Assembly (NCBI GenBank): GCA_013154225.1
Contig: JAADCW010000092.1
Coordinates: 1 to 12,381 of the forward strand
Reading direction: 5' to 3'
Origin: Chloroflexota bacterium
GTDB lineage: Bacteria > Chloroflexota > Anaerolineae > Anaerolineales > DRMV01
DNA: 12,381 nt
Shown: piece after piece, positions 1-7,065 of the stretch
Position numbering within the stretch: the first letter of the stretch is position 1
Layout of the letters: each line of letters opens with the position of its first letter
Position numbers and translations under genes: made by a program
Notes under the pieces: model-generated
The model's input: the letters and a program-made list of their open reading frames with translations, nothing else
Told to the model about the DNA's origin: nothing
Databases searched by the model: none

Positions 1-559
1 CGTCCTCCCGTTGGGCCACAAACACCACCCCTGCACGTTCACCAGCCTGCACCAAACGGCACAAATCAGCCAAATGGCGGCGGCCGCGGGTAGTGGGCGC
101 ATCAGGAAACAGCGCCACCCCATCTTCCACCAGGGTGATGGACTTGGTCTCAATCCACCAGCGGGGGCCCTGGGCGGAGGTCAGCAGAAAATCCAACCGG
201 CCATCGCCAAAGCGCGGCTCAGGCTGGACCTGCCAGGCTGCGGCCGAAGCCCCTAACCAGCGATCGAAACGGCCCTCGGCCAGCGCATCGGCAAACAGCC
301 GATTGGGTAAGCGGGAATCCACAGAAATCAGCACGCCCCCCTCGCCTTCGACCAAAACCAAATCATACGGTGTTTTACGCCGCGGGTTACGCGCCCGCGC
401 CAGCCACGCGCGGCGGCCAGATACACCAAAAACCTCGTGCATTCGCCCGGAATTGGGCACATGCACGGCCACTTCCTGCCCATCGAGCAAGGCCGTGGCA
501 CGAAAACGATTGTCACGGCGCAACAGGCGGGCTTCCACCAACGGCGGGAAGGCAATCAC
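1..559 (-). CDS. sfsA: SfsA family DNA/RNA nuclease-like protein, C-terminus cut by window edge
   Basis: Reading the minus strand from a GTG at 559 gives an open frame of 186 codons that runs off the left edge. It begins MIAFPPLVEARLLRRDNRF and contains the SfsA family signatures VPNSGRMHE near the N-terminus, WWIETKSITL in the middle and FPDAPTTRGRRH later. Family members are usually about 230-240 residues, so roughly the last 45 are missing. SfsA was named for sugar fermentation stimulation in E. coli and is a nucleic-acid-binding protein with a nuclease-like fold; its physiological role is poorly defined. The GTG shares bases with the TGA of the upstream pyrophosphohydrolase gene (GTGA overlap), so translation is probably coupled. 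Family assignment is firm; the start is inferred from the overlap and homology. Confidence 0.9.
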   Translation of the reverse strand, partial: MIAFPPLVEARLLRRDNRFRATALLDGQEVAVHVPNSGRMHEVFGVSGRRAWLARARNPRRKTPYDLVLVEGEGGVLISVDSRLPNRLFADALAEGRFDRWLGASAAAWQVQPEPRFGDGRLDFLLTSAQGPRWWIETKSITLVEDGVALFPDAPTTRGRRHLADLCRLVQAGERAGVVFVAQRED

Positions 560-969
560 TCGTCGGCCTCCAAATCCACCCCATGCTCGACCAATACCCG
601 CCGCAAGTCGGGCGGCTCAAACGTCGGCGGCTTGAGCACTTTGCCATCTTCCCGATAAATGACCTTGCCATCTGGGCCGAGTTTGGTCATGTTGCTTCGA
701 TGGACTTCAGCAAACAGGTCCTCAGCCACATCTTGCAGGCCGTGGCTGATGAACGTGCCCAGCAACACGTACAGCAAATCCGTAAGCGCATCGGCTATTT
801 CCACCAAATCGCCCGCGGCAAGGGCTTCGCGGTATTCCTCCAGTTCCTCTTCGAGCAAGGCCAGGCGCACCGCGGCCACATCCTCAGGGAGCGCGGCCGT
901 AGGTTGTTCCGCATAATACACGTGCATTGCACGATGAAACGCGAGCAAAGCATCCAGTTGTTCACGCAT
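556..969 (-). CDS. MazG/PRA-PH-like NTP pyrophosphohydrolase
   Basis: A 137-residue all-alpha protein of the MazG / phosphoribosyl-ATP pyrophosphohydrolase-like group. Helix-borne acidic metal ligands are visible as EExxE around residues 41-45 and EIADALTD around 57-64, the layout that binds Mg2+ in this superfamily. The C-terminal half carries VHRSNMTKLGPDGK and REDGKVLKPP, typical of the small stand-alone family annotated as nucleoside triphosphate pyrophosphohydrolase. Such enzymes hydrolyse (d)NTPs to NMP and PPi, often as nucleotide-pool sanitation; the substrate here is unknown. The ATG at 969 is preferred over a possible start at 1080 because it has a GGGAG Shine-Dalgarno six bases upstream, matches the family N-terminus, and overlaps the preceding gene by only 8 bases. 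It overlaps sfsA by 4 bases. Confidence 0.85.
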   Translation of the reverse strand: MREQLDALLAFHRAMHVYYAEQPTAALPEDVAAVRLALLEEELEEYREALAAGDLVEIADALTDLLYVLLGTFISHGLQDVAEDLFAEVHRSNMTKLGPDGKVIYREDGKVLKPPTFEPPDLRRVLVEHGVDLEADE

Positions 970-1717
970 TTGAGGCTCCCGTTTGATGAGATAACACTTC
1001 TTCCGGCAACCAGGTGGCCAACAGCGCCAAGATTTTATCAAAATGGCTCCCACGCCAATACACCTGGCCGCAGGCTTCACAGCGATAAAAAGTATGGTAA
1101 TAACGCCGCGTCAAAGGCTCCAACTGCGCCCACACCTCAGCCTTGGGCGCTGGCCGAAGCAGTCCGTTGCAGCGGGGGCAGCGCGTAAACGGCTGCGCCA
1201 GCGCGGCAATGTCAAAGCGTGCCAACACCTCCGCGACCTGCTCCTGAGGTTCCAGGGAACGCACCCAATACCCGTATTGCACGATCCGACGCTTCAGTAA
1301 ATCCTGATCCCGGGTGAGCACCACCCGTTCCTCCGCAGCTGCCAGCGCGGCCAAATCTGCATCCTCCACCTGGTTGCGATACCAGGTATCGAAACCCAGC
1401 AACCGCAAATACGAAGCCAGCCGCCCCAAATGGCCATCGAGGGCAAAGCGGGGCCGCGGCTGCGCTTGAGGCCAACGCTCACGCGGCTTTTTGGGGAACG
1501 CATCCAAGTGCGCCCCATCGGGCGGTACCTGATCCCATGGAAAGCGCGCATCCCCAAGCCGCACCAGGCCCACTTCCACCGGCGGAACCCCTGCCGCTGC
1601 CACCAGATGCTTCAAGGTCTGTGGCCCCCGGAACACGATGCTGAGCGGCTTCCCACGGCGGCTCGCGGGCAGGAAGTCTTCCAACTCGGCGTGAAAGCGC
1701 AGGGTGAGGTGGGGCAT
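962..1717 (-). CDS. Mut7-C RNase domain protein with N-terminal ubiquitin-like domain
   Basis: 251 residues in two parts. Residues 1 to about 80 resemble the Mut7-C ubiquitin-like (MoaD/ThiS-type beta-grasp) domain, starting LTLRFHAELEDFLP. Residues about 88-240 are a Mut7-C domain, a PIN-fold RNase module: FALDGHLGRLASYLRLLGFDT contains the first acidic residue (D94) and LTRDQDLL the next pair (D137, D139). A zinc ribbon follows, CPRC at 180-183 and CEAC at 213-216, then the family-typical YWRGSH. The natural RNA target of bacterial members is not established. The ATG at 1717 matches the domain start, but the upstream sequence is pyrimidine-rich (CTTCATTCCCCTC) with no Shine-Dalgarno and abuts a heptanucleotide repeat tract. 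The gene overlaps the next one by 8 bases. Confidence 0.88.
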   Translation of the reverse strand: MPHLTLRFHAELEDFLPASRRGKPLSIVFRGPQTLKHLVAAAGVPPVEVGLVRLGDARFPWDQVPPDGAHLDAFPKKPRERWPQAQPRPRFALDGHLGRLASYLRLLGFDTWYRNQVEDADLAALAAAEERVVLTRDQDLLKRRIVQYGYWVRSLEPQEQVAEVLARFDIAALAQPFTRCPRCNGLLRPAPKAEVWAQLEPLTRRYYHTFYRCEACGQVYWRGSHFDKILALLATWLPEEVLSHQTGASNA

Positions 1718-1731
1718 GAGGGGAATGAAGA

Positions 1732-1767
1732 AATTAGGAATTAGGAATTAGGGAATTAGGAGTTAGG
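1732..1767. repeat. AATTAGG heptanucleotide tandem repeat
   Basis: Plus strand shows three perfect AATTAGG units (1732-1752), then GAATTAGG (1753-1760) and a variant AGTTAGG (1761-1767). It fills most of the 45-base gap between pyrD and the Mut7-C gene. The pyrD stop codon (TAA, plus-strand 1763-1765) lies inside the last unit. The tract is AT-rich against its GC-rich surroundings and resembles the short tandem heptamer repeats known from some cyanobacterial genomes. Confidence 0.9.
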
Positions 1768-2764
1768 GCAAGGCGGCGACGATGCGGCGGGGTAAAGTGG
1801 GGCCCGCGTAAACCAGGCCAGTAAACACCTGCACCAGCGATGCACCGGCTTCCAGTTTTGCCAACGCATCTTCGGGGGTGAGGATGCCGCCCACGCCAAT
1901 AATGGGCAGGCTGGGCGCCCGGGTGTGGATGGCACGGATGAAAGCCGTGCTCCGTGCGGCCAGAGGCGCACCACTGAGGCCGCCCGCTTCCTTTTGCCAG
2001 TGCTCAGGCACGCCTTCGCGGGAGACAGTGGTATTGGTGGCAATCACGCCGTCCACGCCTGCGGCAAGCAGGGCGTCCAGCGCATCATCCAACTGTTGCG
2101 GCGAGAGGTCGGGCGAAAGTTTGACCAAAAGGGGCACCTGCCGCACCGCGTCGCGCTCGGCCAACACCGCACGGAGCAAATCTTCCAAAGTGCGACGGGC
2201 CTGCAAACGACGCAGGCCTTCGGTGTTGGGCGAACTGACGTTGACAGCAAGGTAATCGGCCAAAGGCGCAAAACGGCGCACCAACAGGCGGTAATCGTCT
2301 GCCGCGCGTGCGTTGGGTGTGGCCTTGTTTTTGCCAATGTTGACGCCCAACACCACGCCAGAAGGGCGCGACCCGGCCAACTGCTGGGCCACAAAATCCG
2401 CACCCCGACCTGGGAAACCCATCCGATTGATCAGAGCTTGCTGGGCTGGCAGGCGGAACAACCGCGGACGCGGGTTCCCTGGCTGGGGCAAGGGCGTCAC
2501 CGTGCCAACCTCGATATGCCCAAAGCCCAGGCAGGCCAGCCCCCGCCAGGCCAGCGCATCTTTGTCATAGCCCGCGGCCAATCCCACGGGATTACGAAAT
2601 CTCAGGCCCCACAGGTGCACTGGATGCTCGCCCGCACCCCACAATTTGCACACCAGCGAGCACAATGGCGGAAGCTTGCCCACCGCGCGCAAGCCCGCCA
2701 GGGCCAGCGCGTGGGCGCGTTCCGGCTCTAAACGAAAAAGCAACGGCCGCACAAGGGAATACAT
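1763..2764 (-). CDS. pyrD: Dihydroorotate dehydrogenase (quinone), class 2
   Basis: 333 residues, the usual length for membrane-associated class 2 dihydroorotate dehydrogenase, which oxidises dihydroorotate to orotate in pyrimidine synthesis and passes electrons through FMN to quinone. The N-terminus MYSLVRPLLFRLEPERAH is the class 2 membrane-contact helix region. FMN and substrate motifs are visible: GTVTPLPQPGNPRPRLFRLP at about 87-106, NRMGFPG at 113-119, the class 2 catalytic serine region NVSSPNT at about 175-181, ATNTTVSREG, GVGGI and VQVFTGLVYAGP near the end. The start at 2764 is chosen because it begins the family domain and has TTGAGG just upstream; a longer frame to 2917 only reads through the previous gene. 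The gap to the M23 gene is 7 bases, so co-transcription is likely. The stop codon is provided by the AATTAGG repeat. Confidence 0.95.
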   Translation of the reverse strand: MYSLVRPLLFRLEPERAHALALAGLRAVGKLPPLCSLVCKLWGAGEHPVHLWGLRFRNPVGLAAGYDKDALAWRGLACLGFGHIEVGTVTPLPQPGNPRPRLFRLPAQQALINRMGFPGRGADFVAQQLAGSRPSGVVLGVNIGKNKATPNARAADDYRLLVRRFAPLADYLAVNVSSPNTEGLRRLQARRTLEDLLRAVLAERDAVRQVPLLVKLSPDLSPQQLDDALDALLAAGVDGVIATNTTVSREGVPEHWQKEAGGLSGAPLAARSTAFIRAIHTRAPSLPIIGVGGILTPEDALAKLEAGASLVQVFTGLVYAGPTLPRRIVAALP

Positions 2765-2771
2765 CGTGTCC

Positions 2772-3875
2772 TCAAGGCTGGGCGTTGGCCTCAAAGCCCG
2801 ACCGCCCTTTGAAACGGAAAAACGTGACCTGCCCGGGTTTGACTTCCAACTCTTGGGTATAGAACGAACCGTAATAGTCCACGGTGACGTGATACCGCCC
2901 CGCGGGCAAATCGCCAAACACGTAGTTCTCGTGATAGTAGGGGTCTGAGTGGATCAGGCGACTGCGCGCATAGGTGTATGTGCGCCAATGGAAATCCTCA
3001 TCCTCCAGCGAGACCAAATACACAATGTTGTGAGATAACGGCTGTCCCCAAGTGTCCAACACCTGCCCCACGATAAGCCCCCACCCCACAGGCGGCACCA
3101 GCCACAGTTCGGGGTTGTATGTTTCAAAAACCACGTTGCCCTTGTCGTTGAGCGCGCCCAGACGCACCTCAAAATGCAAATGTGGGCCAGTGGTATGGCC
3201 AGTGTTGCCCATGCGCCCCACCGGCGCGCCAGCCTGCACCCATTGGCCAGGCTTAACTGCCACTTCGCTGAGATGCGCGTACACCGTGTAAAGGGTCTGC
3301 CCCTGCCAGCCAAAGTTGTGCCGAATCATCACTGCCAAGCCATACGGGCCAGGTTCCCCAGGGCGGCCAGAATTGAGGCCATAGCCCGCCCAAATGACCT
3401 GACCGTCACCCGCGGCAAGCACGGGCGTGCCTGGCTCGCCCGGGATGTCAATGCCAGTGTGCACTTCGTTGGCAAAAAACACCCCACCGTAGCGGTAATC
3501 AATCACGGGCAGCGCGCCATAAAACGCGGGAATGGGACGCGAGAGGAAGAAATGATCGTGGGGTGTGGGCGCCCACGGCACCGGATACATGGGCGGACGC
3601 CACGGCGTTTCGGGCGTAGGTCCAGGCGTGGGAAAGACCACGGCCAAGGGACGCTCGGCAGGGGTTGGCAAAGGTGCGGACGCGGTCACGGTGTGCGCCG
3701 GCGTGGGAATACGCGCAATGGGCGTGGGCGTCGGCTCAGCAGGCGTAGGGCTATACGAAGGGCTGGGGGTAATTTCCGAGGGCGTAACTGAAGGCATTGG
3801 CGTGCTGCGACCACAAGCCGCGGTCAACAGCACCACCATGCCAAGCAACCAGCCCCTAAGCAGCCGTAAACGCAC
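2772..3875 (-). CDS. M23-family metallopeptidase lipoprotein with C-terminal beta-sandwich-like domain
   Basis: 367 residues from a GTG at 3875, which follows the channel gene's stop by one base and has GGGGAGG six bases upstream. A start at 3932 would add 19 residues and overlap the channel gene. The chosen start gives a compact lipoprotein signal peptide: an Arg-rich N-terminus, a hydrophobic stretch and lipobox LTAAC with the lipidated cysteine at 21. Residues about 25-105 are a Pro/Thr/Ser-rich linker. The M23 (LytM/peptidoglycan endopeptidase) domain follows: HTGID with H139 and D143, AHLS with H201, and HLHFEV with H232 and H234, so the zinc and catalytic residues appear intact. After about 275, a domain with GQVLDTWGQPL and GDLPAGRYHVTVDYYG looks like a carboxypeptidase-regulatory beta-sandwich. 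Probably a surface-anchored cell-wall or secreted-glycan hydrolase; the target is not visible. Confidence 0.88.
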   Translation of the reverse strand: MRLRLLRGWLLGMVVLLTAACGRSTPMPSVTPSEITPSPSYSPTPAEPTPTPIARIPTPAHTVTASAPLPTPAERPLAVVFPTPGPTPETPWRPPMYPVPWAPTPHDHFFLSRPIPAFYGALPVIDYRYGGVFFANEVHTGIDIPGEPGTPVLAAGDGQVIWAGYGLNSGRPGEPGPYGLAVMIRHNFGWQGQTLYTVYAHLSEVAVKPGQWVQAGAPVGRMGNTGHTTGPHLHFEVRLGALNDKGNVVFETYNPELWLVPPVGWGLIVGQVLDTWGQPLSHNIVYLVSLEDEDFHWRTYTYARSRLIHSDPYYHENYVFGDLPAGRYHVTVDYYGSFYTQELEVKPGQVTFFRFKGRSGFEANAQP

Positions 3876-3876
3876 T

Positions 3877-4905
3877 TCAGGCCTCCCCACCACGCCCCGA
3901 AGCCAGCGCGACCAGGGCCTCCAGCTGTTCACGGCGCCCTAAGGCAATCAGAATATCGCCAGCCTGCAAACGCAGTTGGGGCGACCAATCCACAATGCGC
4001 TCATCTTGATGTCGCGCCACAGCCAAAACATTCGCGCCTGTGAGCGAGCGAATGTTGGCCTCGGCCAGGGTTTTGCCCACCAAAGGCGAACCTTCGGCTA
4101 CACGAATTTCCTCTAACCAAAGTTCCAATTCCTCAGTGCGCAGGGCCGCGTCCAAAAAATCAATCACATGGGGGCGCAGCAAGTGGCTGACAATGCGGTG
4201 CCCTGCCATGGCATACTCTTCCACCACCCGATCCGCGCCTGCACGGCGCAGTTTACGCGCCGCGGCCTCCGTGGTCGCGCGGGTGACCACTTGCAAGCGC
4301 GGGTTGAGGGTGCGCGCACTCACCACCACAAACAAGTTGTCTGCATCCGATTCCAGCACGGTCACCAATCCCTTGGCGCGCTCAATGCCTGCTTGCAGGA
4401 GCACTTCATCATCGGTGGCATCGCCTTCCACAGAAAGCACCCCTTTCCGCTCACAGCGCTCCAGCACCTCAGGGTTGCGGTCAATCACCACCACAGGTTC
4501 GCCCATGGCCTGGAGTTCAGCCACAACCTGCTGGCCTACCCGGCCAAAACCGCATACCACGACATGGTCTTTCATTGCTGCCAATGCTCTCATCCGTTGA
4601 CGCTCCTGAAATCGGGCCTGCAATTGGCCGCTCACGATATAGTCCACCAAAGCCCCAAACACATAGGCGCCTGTGCCCACGCCGACCACGATCACGCCAA
4701 TGGTAAACCAGCGCCCCACAGGCGAAAGCGGCCGCACCTCGCCGTACCCCACCGTCGAGAGGGTAATCACCGCCATATAAACCGCTTCGGTCAGGGTATA
4801 GCCTTCCAGCCGCATATAGCCCAACACCGACACCGCGAGCACCAACAGCACCCAAACGGTCAGGCGTATGCGACGGGAATGCAACCAACGGCTCAGGCGA
4901 GACAC
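3877..4905 (-). CDS. Two-TM potassium channel with RCK (TrkA-N/TrkA-C) domains
   Basis: 342 residues with MthK-like architecture. TM1 spans about 15-31, then a pore helix and the potassium selectivity filter TVGYGE at 51-56, then TM2 at about 66-90. A cytoplasmic RCK N-terminal Rossmann domain begins HVVVCGFGRVG at about 114, with the GxGxxG nucleotide loop G119/G121/G124 and the acidic VVVIDRNPE at the end of the second strand. A TrkA-C domain occupies about 255-335 (LEEIRVAEGSPLVGKTL ... GDILIALGRREQL). Such channels are gated by Ca2+, nucleotides or other ligands bound to an RCK ring; the ligand cannot be predicted here. The start is a GTG with GGGAGGGG upstream. It lies 17 bases after the amidohydrolase stop and one base before the M23 start, consistent with an operon. 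Confidence 0.93.
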   Translation of the reverse strand: MSRLSRWLHSRRIRLTVWVLLVLAVSVLGYMRLEGYTLTEAVYMAVITLSTVGYGEVRPLSPVGRWFTIGVIVVGVGTGAYVFGALVDYIVSGQLQARFQERQRMRALAAMKDHVVVCGFGRVGQQVVAELQAMGEPVVVIDRNPEVLERCERKGVLSVEGDATDDEVLLQAGIERAKGLVTVLESDADNLFVVVSARTLNPRLQVVTRATTEAAARKLRRAGADRVVEEYAMAGHRIVSHLLRPHVIDFLDAALRTEELELWLEEIRVAEGSPLVGKTLAEANIRSLTGANVLAVARHQDERIVDWSPQLRLQAGDILIALGRREQLEALVALASGRGGEA

Positions 4906-4922
4906 AGCAAGCCCCTCCCAGG

Positions 4923-6110
4923 TCAGGATGCGGCAAACCGCTCGCCCACAGCCACAATGGAAGCGGCCATGAGCGCCACCCCTATGGGCAGGGCGTCTTC
5001 GTCAATGTCAAACCGCGGATGATGATGAGGCGCATCCAGCCCTTTGGCCGGATTGGCCGACCCCACAAAGAAGTAGCATCCTGGGATGTTGTACATCATG
5101 AAGGCCATATCTTCCGAGCCCATGGTGCGGTGGGTGGTGTCAATTTCGGCTTCGGGGAACAGTTCGGCCGCGGTTTCCTGTACGATTTTGGTCACCTCGG
5201 GATCGTTGATCACCGCGGGGGTCAAATCATCCAAAACAATCTCCGCGCGGCATCCCAGCCCTTGGGCCACACCGTGCACTGTGCGTTGGAAGCGCATCCG
5301 CACCTCACGGGTGACGTCGGGCTCAAAGGTGCGAATCGTCCCTTCCAGGCGGGCTTCAGGGGGCACGATGTTGAACGCGGTGCCGGCTTGCAGCATGGTC
5401 ACGCTGACCACCGCGGCCTCAAGGGGATCCACGTGCCGAGAGACCACGGTCTGCAGGGCGGTGACGATGTGCGCCGCGGCCACCACAGGATCCTCGGTCA
5501 GTTCAGGATGGGCGGCGTGGCCACCTTTGCCAATCACACGAATCTGGAAGCGTTCTGCCGCGGCCATGGCAGGGCCAGGCACAATACCCAGCCAACCCAC
5601 AGGCCGATCGTTCCAAACGTGCATGGCCAGGACATAATCCACGCCTTCCAACACGCCATCTTTTACCATGCTTTCGGCCCCGCCCATGCCTTCTTCCGCG
5701 GGCTGGAACACGAATTTCACTGTGCCGTGCAGGGCATCACGATGAGCGCTCAAAATCCGCGCTACGGTCAACAGCATGGCAGTGTGTGCATCGTGCCCGC
5801 AGGCGTGCATCACACCGGGGTTTTCCGAAGCGTAATCGGTCTGATTTTCTTCCTGGATGGGCAGCGCGTCCATATCTGCACGGACGAGCACCGTGGGGCC
5901 AGGATGCGCGCCCTTCAACAAGGCCACAACGCCGGTTTTACCCACGCCTTCTTGCACGTCCAGGCCCAATTCCCGCAACTCGCGGGCCACAATCCCTGCC
6001 GTGCGGTGTTCCTGAAAGCCCAACTCGGGATGCCGGTGAAAGTCTCGGCGCAGCGAGCGGGTGTATTCCATCAAATCTTGGGCTTCTTTGCGAAAATCAA
6101 TCGCCGTCAT
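4923..6110 (-). CDS. M20D family amidohydrolase (N-acyl-amino-acid / hippurate hydrolase type)
   Basis: 395 residues, usual length for the M20D amidohydrolases that cleave N-acyl or related amide bonds of amino acids. Metal-centre motifs are all present: RHPELGFQE near 26-34, RADMDALPI near 78-85, HACGHDAH near 102-109 (metal-binding Cys and His), FQPAEEG near 135-141 with the catalytic glutamate, MHVW near 163, and HHHPRFDIDE near the C-terminus. The dimerisation insert GKGGHAAHPE near 193-202 is also typical. The start ATG has GGAGGT four bases upstream. The physiological substrate cannot be told from sequence: hippurate, N-acetyl amino acids, indole-acetyl amides and aminobenzoyl-glutamate are all cleaved by members. 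It begins 89 bases after ricT, across a GC-rich hairpin, and heads the left-hand gene run. Confidence 0.92.
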   Translation of the reverse strand: MTAIDFRKEAQDLMEYTRSLRRDFHRHPELGFQEHRTAGIVARELRELGLDVQEGVGKTGVVALLKGAHPGPTVLVRADMDALPIQEENQTDYASENPGVMHACGHDAHTAMLLTVARILSAHRDALHGTVKFVFQPAEEGMGGAESMVKDGVLEGVDYVLAMHVWNDRPVGWLGIVPGPAMAAAERFQIRVIGKGGHAAHPELTEDPVVAAAHIVTALQTVVSRHVDPLEAAVVSVTMLQAGTAFNIVPPEARLEGTIRTFEPDVTREVRMRFQRTVHGVAQGLGCRAEIVLDDLTPAVINDPEVTKIVQETAAELFPEAEIDTTHRTMGSEDMAFMMYNIPGCYFFVGSANPAKGLDAPHHHPRFDIDEDALPIGVALMAASIVAVGERFAAS

Positions 6111-6169
6111 GCTGACCTCCGAAAAAGAGTGGTGTCACAAGGGTATTGTGCAGATTTGGCAGGTAAGCA

Positions 6170-6193
6170 CATCGCCCGCCGGAGCGGGCGATG
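6170..6193 (-). terminator. GC-rich perfect hairpin after ricT, possible terminator or processing site
   Basis: CATCGCCCGC (6170-6179) and GCGGGCGATG (6184-6193) pair perfectly over 10 bp with a 4-base loop, starting a few bases beyond the ricT stop. No U-tract follows on either strand, so this is not a classic intrinsic terminator. It could cause pausing, Rho-dependent ending or mRNA stabilisation between ricT and the amidohydrolase. Confidence 0.45.
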
Positions 6194-6199
6194 AAGGTG

Positions 6200-7051
6200 T
6201 CAGGAAGTTTGCTGCTGTTGCGGGGTGGTGGCTTGCCGAAGCGTCACTTCTTCGCCGCTGAATTCGTGAACAGCCCCGTCTTCCAGGGCAACCAAAACAG
6301 TGCCCTTGAGGGGATAGACGTCCACCACCTTTCCGTTGCCCAGCGGGGTTTGCACCCGCTTTTTGCGTTTGGGCAAATGCTTGGCGGCCTCGGCATACTG
6401 CTCGTATTCGTAAACCAAACAACAGCGCAGGCGGCCGCACATGCCGGTAATTTCCGAGGGCGTGAGGGAAACACCCTGCACCTTGGCCATTTTGATGGAA
6501 ACTGGGCTGAAGTCGGTCAGGAACTCCGCACAACAGCGTACCTCGCGGCCGCACGCGCCCATGCCAGGGAGCAGTTTTGCCACGTCGCGCGGCCCCAGGC
6601 GCCGAAATTCCACCTGACGGCGGGGAAATTTGCGCGCCAGGGCCGAGTGCAGGCGGTGCAGTTCCACTTTGTTGTTGCCTTCGACGCCGTAAAGGAAGGT
6701 AAGGTAACGGCCATCGAAGGAAATTTCCGCTTCCACCAGTTTTAGATCCTGGTAGCCCAACTCGCGGGCCTTTTGGCGTGCGGTCAACAGCGCCTGGAGT
6801 TCACGCTGGCGTATCAAACGGCGCAAAGTCAGGTCGCGGCCCGTGGCTTTGCGCAAAACCGCGCGCCAACCTTCTTCTGGCGGCTCAGGCGGCTCGGAGA
6901 AAACCTGCACCACCTCGCCCAACTGCGTGCCGCGACGGCTGGGCACCAGCACAAAATCGCCCACCTGCAAATCAGGACAGCAGGAGGCATCGTAATGATA
7001 AATTTTGCCCACCGGGCGAAAGCGGATGCCCACAATCCAAGGCGTGGTCAT
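6200..7051 (-). CDS. ricT: PSP1 domain protein, RicT (YaaT) family
   Basis: 283 residues with the PSP1 domain of the YaaT/RicT family. In Bacillus subtilis RicT works with RicA and RicF in an Fe-S-bearing complex that affects RNase Y-dependent mRNA processing and developmental phosphorelays. The family cysteines are all here: GACGREVRCC (C167, C173, C174) and MCGRLRCC (C205, C210, C211), plus an N-terminal CC pair at 24-25. The N-terminal part VGIRFRPVGKIYHYD and the central DLKLVEAEISFDGRYLTFLY are typical. I see no ricA or ricF in the window. It starts 8 bases after mrp, so the two are probably co-transcribed; pairing with an Fe-S carrier protein fits the cysteine-rich nature. The Shine-Dalgarno is weak and sits in a 14-bp palindrome. 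Confidence 0.9.
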   Translation of the reverse strand: MTTPWIVGIRFRPVGKIYHYDASCCPDLQVGDFVLVPSRRGTQLGEVVQVFSEPPEPPEEGWRAVLRKATGRDLTLRRLIRQRELQALLTARQKARELGYQDLKLVEAEISFDGRYLTFLYGVEGNNKVELHRLHSALARKFPRRQVEFRRLGPRDVAKLLPGMGACGREVRCCAEFLTDFSPVSIKMAKVQGVSLTPSEITGMCGRLRCCLVYEYEQYAEAAKHLPKRKKRVQTPLGNGKVVDVYPLKGTVLVALEDGAVHEFSGEEVTLRQATTPQQQQTS

Positions 7052-7065
7052 GGATAGGCCTATCC
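7052..7065. repeat. 14-bp perfect palindrome at mrp/ricT junction
   Basis: GGATAGGCCTATCC is fully self-complementary. It contains the mrp stop codon (TAG on the minus strand) and directly abuts the ricT ATG, so in mRNA it could fold or act as a protein site over the ricT ribosome-binding region. Chance occurrence cannot be excluded. Confidence 0.6.

Noticed and set aside
328..555. 75-codon minus-strand frame within sfsA
   Set aside because: It is in a different frame from the conserved SfsA reading, which starts at the GTG at 559.
3630..3800. Repetitive-looking Pro/Thr codons in the M23 gene
   Set aside because: This is the low-complexity linker of a lipoprotein, not a DNA-level tandem repeat with a fixed unit.
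6136..6150. CACAA-gggta-TTGTG inverted repeat upstream of the amidohydrolase
   Set aside because: Half-sites face the opposite way from the iscX operator and no convincing -10/-35 accompanies it; short enough to arise by chance.
5019..6194. 391-codon plus-strand open frame opposite the M20 amidohydrolase
   Set aside because: Mirror of a gene with intact metal-binding motifs; no domain seen.
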